A stretch of 64,000 nt of DNA from assembly GCF_001693485.1 (NCBI RefSeq), contig NZ_MAXC01000012.1:868001-932000 (forward strand). Direction: 5' to 3'. The position numbers were made by a program, and so were the translations under genes. Positions 57,283 to 64,000 of this stretch are shown piece after piece; within the stretch, counting starts at the first letter, position 1; every line of letters begins with the position of its first letter. This DNA is from Bradyrhizobium sp. LMTR 3 (lineage in GTDB: Bacteria > Pseudomonadota > Alphaproteobacteria > Rhizobiales > Xanthobacteraceae). The notes under the pieces were generated by a model. The model ran no database searches. It was given only the letters and a program-made list of their open reading frames with translations, and was not told the DNA's origin.

Positions 57283-58374
57283 ATGTCCGATGCCAAACTA
57301 CAAAATGTGCTCTCTTCTCTTTCGCAGGCAGCGAGACAGTTAGATGCTCTGCCGTCCGGCCGGCCTGCGCCGGCCGCTGATTACGTCAAACTAAACACGA
57401 ATGAGAACCCATTTCCGTTGCCAACAATCGTATGGCAAAGTGCCATTGCGGCGCTTGAGCGGCAGTATCTGTACCCAGAAGATGACAACATTAGCCTGCG
57501 AGAAGCAGCGGCTAACACTTACGGCGTCGCGATCGATCATGTCATTGCCGGCAATGGATCATCTGAGCTCCTAGGGCTCATCTACAGAGCATTTCTTGCC
57601 CCGGGCGACAGCGTCGCAATGCTGTCGCCGGGTTTTTCATTCAATCGCAAACTTGCTATGTTGCAGGGAGCTCAACTGCTTGAGATCGGATGTAACGATC
57701 CTCAGTCGTTGCCGATAGGGCAATTGCTCTTTGGACCAGCAAAAGATGCCAAGTTCATTCTGTTGGCTAATCCGAACAATCCGACCGGAACGTTCATCCC
57801 TATCGCTGATATCGAACGCCTCCTGGCACAATCGGACCGCCTCGTCGTGTTAGACGAAGCCTATGTCGATTTTGCGCCTGATAATGGCCTGCGGCTCCTC
57901 AGCCGCTATCCGAATCTTCTGCTCTTAAGAACACTTTCGAAAAGCTATGCTGCCGCTGGCATTCGCGTCGGCTTCGGGTTCGGCCACCCGCAGCTTATTG
58001 GAAGGCTTCGTAACATCCAAAGCGTCTTCAACATGAATGTAATCGGGCACGCGGTCGGCATCAGCATTCTTGCGCATCGCGCCGTCTATGAAGAGAACCA
58101 TATGCACATCAGGCATGAAAGACAGCGGGTTGCGACCGCACTGTCGCAACTTGGATTTTCTTTAACGCCCTCCCACGCAAACTTCGTGCTAGCGCGTGTG
58201 CCTGCGGGACACGACGGAAGATGGTGGCAGGCCGCTTTGGAAAGGCAAAGAGTACTTGTTGCCTTCCTTCCCGATAACGGTCTCGAAAATTGCATCCGCG
58301 TGAGCATCGGGACAAAAGCGCAAATGGATGCGTTTCTGGGAGCCGTCAGTGACATTTCTGACAGCTTAAAGTGA
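57283..58374 (+). CDS. hisC: histidinol-phosphate/aromatic aminotransferase (HisC-like)
   Basis: A 363-residue fold-type I PLP enzyme; ATG 57283 (MSDAKLQNVL) is preferred to an upstream ATG at 57238. VKLNTNENPFPLP, AGNGSSELLGLIYRAFL, LANPNNPTGTFIP, VVLDEAYVDFAP and RTLSKSYAAAGIRVGFGFG (with the PLP lysine) are the HisC signature blocks. HisC enzymes transaminate histidinol phosphate and often aromatic amino acids. No other his genes are near, so this is a second copy or has a specialised role. A luciferase-like oxidoreductase follows 306 bp downstream. A link with the trpDC pair 50 kb away is conceivable but unproven. Confidence 0.88.
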   Translation: MSDAKLQNVLSSLSQAARQLDALPSGRPAPAADYVKLNTNENPFPLPTIVWQSAIAALERQYLYPEDDNISLREAAANTYGVAIDHVIAGNGSSELLGLIYRAFLAPGDSVAMLSPGFSFNRKLAMLQGAQLLEIGCNDPQSLPIGQLLFGPAKDAKFILLANPNNPTGTFIPIADIERLLAQSDRLVVLDEAYVDFAPDNGLRLLSRYPNLLLLRTLSKSYAAAGIRVGFGFGHPQLIGRLRNIQSVFNMNVIGHAVGISILAHRAVYEENHMHIRHERQRVATALSQLGFSLTPSHANFVLARVPAGHDGRWWQAALERQRVLVAFLPDNGLENCIRVSIGTKAQMDAFLGAVSDISDSLK

Positions 58375-58680
58375 GGAAGATCGCCAGTTGAGCCGCGCTA
58401 AAGTCTGGTTTTGCGTTACCCAGGCGAACGTACCACGAGGCTGCCAATGGCGAAGATCTGTTGTGAGTGAGCGGCGAACAGTAGCAACGGATCTATCCGC
58501 TTGGCAACGGGTGCTTAGGCCTCGAAGGGAGACGGACAATCGCCTCGCGATCGGCGGTGAGTACAAAGCAGAGGAGCACAAAATGTGCGGCCACAATAGG
58601 AGACGTCGGCGTCTTTGACCCGCTCAGATGCCGAAAAACAAGCGAACTTCCTGCCTTCACCTACAATTGGGGACAATCCA
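58375..58680 (+). other. gap between the HisC-like and luciferase-like genes
   Basis: No gene or promoter recognised. The luciferase-like frame is open from TTG 58615, which has AGGAGA upstream, so the real start could lie in this stretch. Confidence 0.35.
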
Positions 58681-59715
58681 GTGAAAGACGTCTTTTCTTC
58701 AAAACTAACTTTCGGCATCTTCGATCACTTAGACGAGGACGGCCGGGACATCGCCCGACAATATGCAGATCGCCTCGTCCTGGCAGAGGCGTACGACCGA
58801 CTCGGTTTCTTTGCATATCACGTGGCAGAGCACCACTGTACGCCGCATGGGAGAGGTCCATCGCCAAATTTGTTCTTGTCGAGCGTCGCACAGCGCACAC
58901 GGCAACTTCGTATCGGGCCATTGGTGATGCTGCTTAACCTCTATCATCCGCTGCGTGCGTTTGAAGAGATCTGTATGCTCGATCAGTTGAGCGGTGGCCG
59001 GCTTGAGGTGGGTATCGGACGCGGTTCTCTTCCGCTTGAATTGGGCTACTACGGCGTCAGCGCTGACGCGGCGCCAGGCCGCTATGAAGAAGCAAGCGAA
59101 ATCCTCATCAGCGCTATGAAAGGCGGCACGCTATCCTATCAAGGCCAACATTTTGAGATAAACAGCGTTCCGTTGACGGTAAAAACTTATCAGCGTCCAA
59201 GACCGCCAACATGGATTGCCACAAATCGACCCGAGTCCGCAGCTTGGGCCGCAGCCAATGGCGCAAATCTCGCGTGCGTAGGCCCCTCCTCTGCTGTGCG
59301 CAAAGTTACCGACGCCTTCCGCGCTAATCGAGAGCCCAACGGCAAGGCTAACGATCAAATGCCCTTTCTTGGATTGCTTCGCATGGTCGTGATTGCGCGT
59401 TCGGAGACAGATGCCTATTCGCTCGCGGCATCTGCTTACACACAATGGCTCGAGAGCTTTAAGTTCCTTTACGAGCTCAATGCCATCCCTACACCACCAC
59501 ACCTTCCGCTGACCTTCGATGCGGCAATCGAGAGCGAATTGTGCGTCGTCGGAACGCCAGCTTCTGTGCGACAAATTCTCCTAAATCAGCTGGAAGAGGC
59601 AGGTGCCAATTACCTTCTTTGTCAACTCGCATTTGGCAATCTGCCATTAGATGCTTCCCTGTGCACCGCAACCGCAATCCAATCCGAAATCATGGCTGGA
59701 CTTGGCCGACAATGA
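58681..59715 (+). CDS. luciferase-like (LLM class) flavin-dependent oxidoreductase
   Basis: A 344-residue protein from GTG 58681; TTG 58615 is an alternative start. KLTFGIFDHLDEDGRD and AEAYDRLGFFAYHVAEHHC are the typical N-terminal blocks. LRIGPLVMLLNLYHPLRAFEEICMLDQLSGGRLEVGIGRG is the conserved core, and PPTWIATNRPESAAWAAANG follows. These enzymes oxidise small molecules with reduced FMN from a partner reductase; the flavin reductase at 10.1 kb could serve, though it is far away. The substrate is unknown. It may act with the HisC-like aminotransferase. Confidence 0.9.
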   Translation: MKDVFSSKLTFGIFDHLDEDGRDIARQYADRLVLAEAYDRLGFFAYHVAEHHCTPHGRGPSPNLFLSSVAQRTRQLRIGPLVMLLNLYHPLRAFEEICMLDQLSGGRLEVGIGRGSLPLELGYYGVSADAAPGRYEEASEILISAMKGGTLSYQGQHFEINSVPLTVKTYQRPRPPTWIATNRPESAAWAAANGANLACVGPSSAVRKVTDAFRANREPNGKANDQMPFLGLLRMVVIARSETDAYSLAASAYTQWLESFKFLYELNAIPTPPHLPLTFDAAIESELCVVGTPASVRQILLNQLEEAGANYLLCQLAFGNLPLDASLCTATAIQSEIMAGLGRQ

Positions 59716-59908
59716 TTTGCCTGTCCGGCTTTAGAGGTCAAGCGTTGTGGCAGCGCTCCGACCCCTCCCGCACCGTCGGCGGGCAGCATGCGCTCACGAT
59801 CAGCGGCTCCTGTTTGCTCACCACGACGTCCATGGGTCAACGAGGTGCGCTGTTGCCGCGATCCAGCAACGACACGTTTTTCTAAACCATACCTACGAGG
59901 ACTGACTA

Positions 59909-60334
59909 ATGACGAAAGACCGATTCGCCATGGGCTTTGCCCTTGCATTCATTCTGATGGCGAGCTTTCCTGCAGCTGCCGGCGCGGAGGAGCCTGCGTA
60001 CGCGGGGCTGAACGGGGGCGCGCCGATCAACGTCGGCGACGTGTTGTCAGGCGAGCTCTACGCATTGCGCATACGCGATGCCAAGCACGGCAAAAAGGTC
60101 GCCTACCAGATCATCTCCGCGCCGCGCCGGCTGCCCGAGCCGCACGCGCTGTGCAAGCTAGAGACCGGACCGGTAATGTTTCAGCTCCTTACAACTGGCG
60201 ACGCGCAAGCCAATCAGCTGAAGCCACTAGTCGGTAAGAGGATCTCGGTGAAGGTCGATGAAATCGCCTGCGCCGACGCCGAGCAGATGAGCGAGGCGGT
60301 GATCAAGAAGTGGAGTCTGGTGAAACAGCGTTGA
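59909..60334 (+). CDS. exported hypothetical protein
   Basis: A 141-residue protein with GAGG upstream of ATG 59909. A signal peptide spans about residues 1-26 (FAMGFALAFILMASFPAAAGAEE). The mature part contains HGKKVAYQIISAPRRLPEPHALCKLETGPVMFQLLT and ends with a charged helix, with two cysteines (in LCKL and IACAD). Probably periplasmic; no family was recognised. Confidence 0.6.
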   Translation: MTKDRFAMGFALAFILMASFPAAAGAEEPAYAGLNGGAPINVGDVLSGELYALRIRDAKHGKKVAYQIISAPRRLPEPHALCKLETGPVMFQLLTTGDAQANQLKPLVGKRISVKVDEIACADAEQMSEAVIKKWSLVKQR

Positions 60335-60521
60335 CTTTTTAGAGCCTCCGCTGACGATGTTCTGGCATATCGCGCAAAAAGCTGCGGAATTCTCCCCACC
60401 ACCGTGGAAGGCAGCTACCGCAGGGTAAGGATTTGAATCTATAAAACGAAGCTTAGGCGACCATGAAACGTTTTTCGTTGAAGATCCATATAGGCAATCA
60501 CATGCTGCGTCCGAAACGCAC

Positions 60522-61165
60522 ATGCTGAACTACGGCTACGATCCGCAATTATCGCAAGGAGCGGTTAGACCACCGGTCTTGCTGACCTCGACCTTTTCGC
60601 CTTCCGGACTGCCCAGAAGACGCGATGGACCTCTTGGATTTCGTTTCGGGTCGGCGCGAGCTTCCCGAGGGAATGGACGTAGCCTGGTTTATTCGCGGGT
60701 CAATCACCCCAACAGCGAAATTGTCGAGGACAGCGCATAGAGAATTGCGCACTGTTCTCATCCGTTGGCAGTGATAGCGATGACGATCCTCGCGTTCGGC
60801 AAGCCATGGCCACGTGATTGTGCACTCTCAACCCCCTCTACTGTGCACCGGAAGCGTTGCATGCGAAGACGGTTGCGAACCTTTTGATCGGCGCCGTCGG
60901 CTTTGCCCTCGGCCTCGACGCAATCGGAGTCAGGCTGGCGACGGGGACGCGGTGCGCAAAGGCCGAGTTGCTATTATTTTCATCGGAACTCTGGCAAACC
61001 CACCGATGGACTGGTCGATATTGCGGTGGTCCGCCGCGTCGCAGAAATGACCGGCGGGCCCAGGGACACCCGCCGGTCGCGTGCGACAATACATTGCTAG
61101 GGCCGGTGTTCCGGCGACGGATCGAACGTGCTGCAGCTCTCTTGTATTCACTGACCAATATGTCC
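60522..61165 (+). pseudogene. decayed cystathionine gamma-synthase/methionine gamma-lyase family gene
   Basis: LNYGYDPQLSQGAVRPPVLLTSTF at the start and VYSRVNHPNSEIVEDS about 45 codons later match PLP-dependent sulfur amino-acid lyases, as does VDIAVVRRVAEM in another frame. CDNTLLGPVFRRRIER and LYSLT mark the approach to the PLP lysine. The pieces are spread over different frames with stops and deletions between them, so the gene is dead. Confidence 0.7.
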
Positions 61166-61508
61166 GCGGGCTATAAGATCGGCATCGAACATCCGCCGGA
61201 CCTAATTGCATATATCGCGCACGCGGTGACCGAGGCATAGCTGCAAGCGTGCGGCTGCTGGGGCGGGCCCGCCAGACGCCCATGAATGCTGTCCCGCTGG
61301 GCTTGCTGCCAATTCGACATATCGGTCTTTAACGAACTGCTTGTGACCTACGAGCAACCCTGAGCTGCGCTGCGCAGCATGCGTGCAAGGCAAGCTGCCA
61401 CCACGGCTGCCCTTTTCACCCACAGAAGTCTGATTGCCATATCGATGCCATTAACCGGGCTATCAGGAACATAATGCAGCATCATCATTCGCTAAGGGAG
61501 AACCGTAA
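61166..61508 (+). other. stretch after the gamma-lyase remnant
   Basis: No gene recognised. Confidence 0.35.
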
Positions 61509-61796
61509 GTGCGCGTTAGTCCGTATTTCGAGGAGATCAAGGCTCGCGCGCTGCAACTGCTAACTAGCTTTCGGCCCACCGAAACCACATTCCCTCGAAC
61601 CAAAGGGGAACTCCGACATGCCGTGCGCGGCGCGCTCAGCCAAGCACGCGACGAAATGTACAAGCGCGAGAGACCCCGCATGGGGTCGCGAGCGGAACGC
61701 GCTGCTGCGTATCGGCGCACTCACTTCAACGTTGGCAACTTCGCGCGCGCAGAGCGGGAAATTTGCAAGCTCATGTGGACGCGGCTGTACCACTGA
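61509..61796 (+). CDS. hypothetical small basic protein
   Basis: 95 residues from GTG 61509 with AGGGAGAA upstream. The C-terminal half (RMGSRAERAAAYRRTHFNVGNFARAEREICKLMWTRLYH) looks coding and strongly basic. No known family. Confidence 0.4.
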   Translation: MRVSPYFEEIKARALQLLTSFRPTETTFPRTKGELRHAVRGALSQARDEMYKRERPRMGSRAERAAAYRRTHFNVGNFARAEREICKLMWTRLYH

Positions 61797-61968
61797 CAGT
61801 GGCGCCTTTATTTGCCAGAGCGCTCAGTATCGACAGCTCTTACATACATTGCAGCGGTTTTGGCAAAGATCAAATCGCGCGCGAGCCTCGCGCCACCGCA
61901 TCGTCTGAATGTTTAGAGGCGACACTCTTCAGCTGCAGTTGCATTTCAAACAGGGACTCGAAACCTAA

Positions 61969-62388
61969 ATGGACGTAGATACAAAAGCGACGTTTCGTCG
62001 AGAGACTCTGCGGGCGTCGCAAAAGACAGCAAATCCGGGCTTAATCAAGCTCGTCACCGACCGCTACTTCAAGCGCGGGCGGAATGGACGCTACCTGCTC
62101 GGCGAATCTGTTTCCGACCTGTTAAACCGCGTCAAGGCGCAGAAGCGCGAAGACGAGCCCCGCCTCACAGCATCTGCTCATCGCCCGATCCGAAGATCGC
62201 TTAAAGTCGGCGTCGGCAAGCTATCCAGATTAAGCAACACTGCGCAATCCTCAAGGAGATCTGCGGCGTGCTCAAATAGACATCTCGCGACCCCATCGAT
62301 AATTGCAACGGGATCCTCGCGTTACGTCGAAGCGCGCCGCGATCATGTTCGAGCGCTGAGCAAACGTTCCCACGATCCCGTCGGCTAG
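61969..62388 (+). CDS. hypothetical protein
   Basis: 139 codons from ATG 61969. The first 60 residues (MDVDTKATFRRETLRASQ, then RYFKRGRNGRYLLGESVSDLLNRVKAQK) are plausible. The rest is serine/arginine-rich and may be out of frame. Unknown function. Confidence 0.35.
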   Translation: MDVDTKATFRRETLRASQKTANPGLIKLVTDRYFKRGRNGRYLLGESVSDLLNRVKAQKREDEPRLTASAHRPIRRSLKVGVGKLSRLSNTAQSSRRSAACSNRHLATPSIIATGSSRYVEARRDHVRALSKRSHDPVG

Positions 62389-62403
62389 CCGAAGAACGCA
62401 GTA

Positions 62404-62655
62404 ATGCCAATCCCAACCACTACTGACGACGAGAAGGAGGATCAACGTGTGTCTGAGCAGCGAATGATCACGGCAGGCGATTCGATCGCGAGAATCGATC
62501 GTGTATTTCAGAACTTTCGGCAAATGATCGATACTAACAACTCGATTTCACCTTGCGTTCGAGTTGCGATGCACGCATTGCTCGATGAAGATCTTCTCTT
62601 GGCGAGGGCGAGAATTCCAGACTATATCGCGAAGCATGAGGCGCACCGGCGATGA
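62404..62655 (+). CDS. small hypothetical protein, paralogue of 9597-9836
   Basis: 83 residues. IDRVFQNFRQMIDTNNSISPCVRVAMHALLDEDLL matches the paralogue at 9597 (IELMFRKLREVIDTDNSIPPELRLSLHATLDERLL). An AGGAGGATCAACGTG sequence lies inside the frame near 62438, so translation may start at the GTG near 62449. Function is unknown. Confidence 0.55.
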   Translation: MPIPTTTDDEKEDQRVSEQRMITAGDSIARIDRVFQNFRQMIDTNNSISPCVRVAMHALLDEDLLLARARIPDYIAKHEAHRR

Positions 62656-63093
62656 GTACCCCGGCCGTTTCAGGTGCTGGGGCCGTGCCCTCGCCGAGGA
62701 GCGCTTCGCGTGCGCTCGCGCGGTAGTTGATGCTAATTTCCGACTTGCTGCTCGAGATTCGCGACCGGACGCTGTAGTTCACGATGCCGATCACCCCGCA
62801 AGCGGGGGCGTTATAACGCGGTCCCGCAGCGCCAGCACGCGCCCAAGATCGAGGGCATGGCGCGAAAGCTTGATATCGTAGTGACGGACCTCGCTTCGCT
62901 GCAAATGCTGCTCGCCTTGAGCGGCATTAAGGCGCGGCCATCTCTCGATGAGGATTCGCGTAGATCCATCAGGTCAGCCCCGAGGGGGCTCTCTCGCACT
63001 CGCCGGGAAGCTACGTGCCGAGAAGCGCGGTAGTCGCTAACACGGTTGCGCGGTATAGCCGTGCATCAACCTAAAGACAATAATAGGCAAATC
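62656..63093 (+). other. stretch between the two small paralogous genes
   Basis: About 440 bp with no recognised gene. Confidence 0.35.
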
Positions 63094-63279
63094 ATGGACA
63101 AGGTTTCACAAATCGAGGCGGAGATTCGACAGATGGCAGCAGTGTATGCCCGCAAATGCAGTGCGCTTGCCAAGCTGCAGGAGGCGTACTGTAGCAAATT
63201 GAACGAGTTGCTCGAGACCAAGGCGGCGGGCGACCGACGCAGCACCGCTGAGACCCGCGAAAGAGATGATCATCACTGA
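63094..63279 (+). CDS. small coiled-coil hypothetical protein, paralogue of 9382-9576
   Basis: A 61-residue protein (MDKVSQIEAEIRQMAAVYARK...) with regular heptads, likely a short coiled coil. DNA similarity to 9343-9500 covers nearly the whole gene. This copy keeps an intact N-terminus, unlike the one near 9.3 kb. Function is unknown. Confidence 0.55.
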   Translation: MDKVSQIEAEIRQMAAVYARKCSALAKLQEAYCSKLNELLETKAAGDRRSTAETRERDDHH

Positions 63280-63573
63280 CGCCCGTGCTGCGATCGACCA
63301 GCGTTTCGAAGGATTGTAGAGTCCCCGATGAATGAGCACTTCGACCATCCCAGCGTGTTTAGCGGACCACGGCCGAGGTGAGAGAGTCGCGTCTCGGTCT
63401 GTCGTAGGTTGTTGCCATCGTTCAGGTACTTCACAACTTATCGAGTTGTCGTTGCCCTGCCAACATCAGCGACGGTCGCCAGCCACTCTTGCATTGCGTG
63501 ATGCGTACAGGCGATCACGTTGTCAGTGGGAGAAATCCATTCTAAATTGCGAATTCTAATCGACAGATTCTTT

Positions 63574-63912
63574 CTATTTCGTCGCGCCGCCGCGCACCAG
63601 ATCGCGGTAACCGTGATCAGCCATCCATTTTGCTCGCGCCAAGTGACTATCAAACGCATCGCGAGCGCGCGCCGGCGCGCGATCTGGATCGATATGCAAG
63701 ACAATCCGAGCCACCTCTTTCCAGTCGGCGCCATTTGTCTCGGCATCGAGAAGCCGCCAATACGTCACAAGATGCTGTTCATCGTAGCCCGTGAGCACCG
63801 GATCATCCGGAGCTGAATCCGCGCCATCAGGATCGAGTGGCGGGGTCTTCATGAGTGTTACCAACAACTCCGTTGCTCGAATTTCGTCCCCTGTGTGCGG
63901 GCTTCTCCACAC
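63574..63912 (-). CDS. conserved hypothetical protein, possibly lacking its N-terminus
   Basis: A 112-residue frame from GTG 63912. Good coding sequence continues upstream (LLRNFYAGLDRFLAV) but runs into a stop near 63955 with no ATG, so the native start is uncertain. WRSPHTGDEIRATELLVTLMK, VARIVLHIDPDRAPARARDAFDSHLARAKWM and HGYRDLVRG have the look of a real conserved alphaproteobacterial family. I cannot name it with certainty. Confidence 0.5.
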   Translation of the reverse strand: MWRSPHTGDEIRATELLVTLMKTPPLDPDGADSAPDDPVLTGYDEQHLVTYWRLLDAETNGADWKEVARIVLHIDPDRAPARARDAFDSHLARAKWMADHGYRDLVRGGATK

Positions 63913-64000
63913 AACCGCCAGAAAGCGATCAAGTCCAGCATAAAAATTCCTCAGAAGGGCTAGTCATGAGACTACTCGCGATCCGCTCGCATCACTGGGC

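Overview
The window is a piece of a symbiosis island from a slow-growing rhizobium, almost certainly Bradyrhizobium. The evidence is a complete Nod-factor operon in the order nodK-like, A, B, C, S, U, I, J, nolO, nodZ on the minus strand, with nodD1, nodD2 and nolA beyond it on the plus strand, and a fixR-nifA-fixA cluster. The nodK-type leader, the direct nodJ-nolO-nodZ continuation and nolA resemble the B. elkanii group more than the classical nodY arrangement of B. japonicum. That assignment is from memory of the gene families, not from a search.

Layout. 0-13.6 kb: a three-subunit acyl-CoA carboxylase, small hypothetical genes, a second-copy trpD-trpC pair, a flavin reductase and an acyl-CoA synthetase. 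13.7-18 kb: a PGM1-like ATP-grasp ligase facing a 2-oxoglutarate dioxygenase and a haem-oxygenase-like/GFA fusion protein. 18-22 kb: decayed ABC-transporter and SDR genes and an MFS transporter. 22.9-33 kb (minus strand): fixR, nifA, fixA, a truncated fixB, fixC and a pair of M16 peptidases. 33.5-35.4 kb: a leucine-rich-repeat NEL-type effector. 36.2-37.8 kb: a nod box, a nodK-like leader ORF and a sulfotransferase. 38.4-49.5 kb: the main nod operon. 49.5-54.3 kb: nodD1, nodD2 and nolA. 54.6-64 kb: an amino-acid binding protein, a HisC-like aminotransferase, a luciferase-like oxidoreductase, a decayed gamma-lyase gene and small hypothetical genes.

Regulation visible in the DNA falls into three layers. 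(1) NodD/nod box: two nod boxes, one before the main nod operon and one before the sulfotransferase. Each is followed by a homologous leader ORF that ends in an ATGA overlap with the next gene. (2) NifA/sigma-54: -24/-12 promoters before fixR, fixA, the M16 peptidases, trpDC and probably the oxygenase pair. Perfect TGT-N10-ACA upstream activator sites accompany the M16 and trpDC promoters. (3) NolA: five MerR-type promoters with an unusual 19-bp spacer, before nolA itself, nodD2, the trpDC region and two tiny ORFs. Two of them are followed by decayed copies of the 5' end of nolA.

The strongest candidates for something undescribed are the nod-box sulfotransferase unit, the NolA promoter family and its nolA relics, NifA-type control of a spare trpDC, and the ATP-grasp/dioxygenase/diiron-GFA cluster. 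All functional statements come from motif reading; no database search or alignment program was run.
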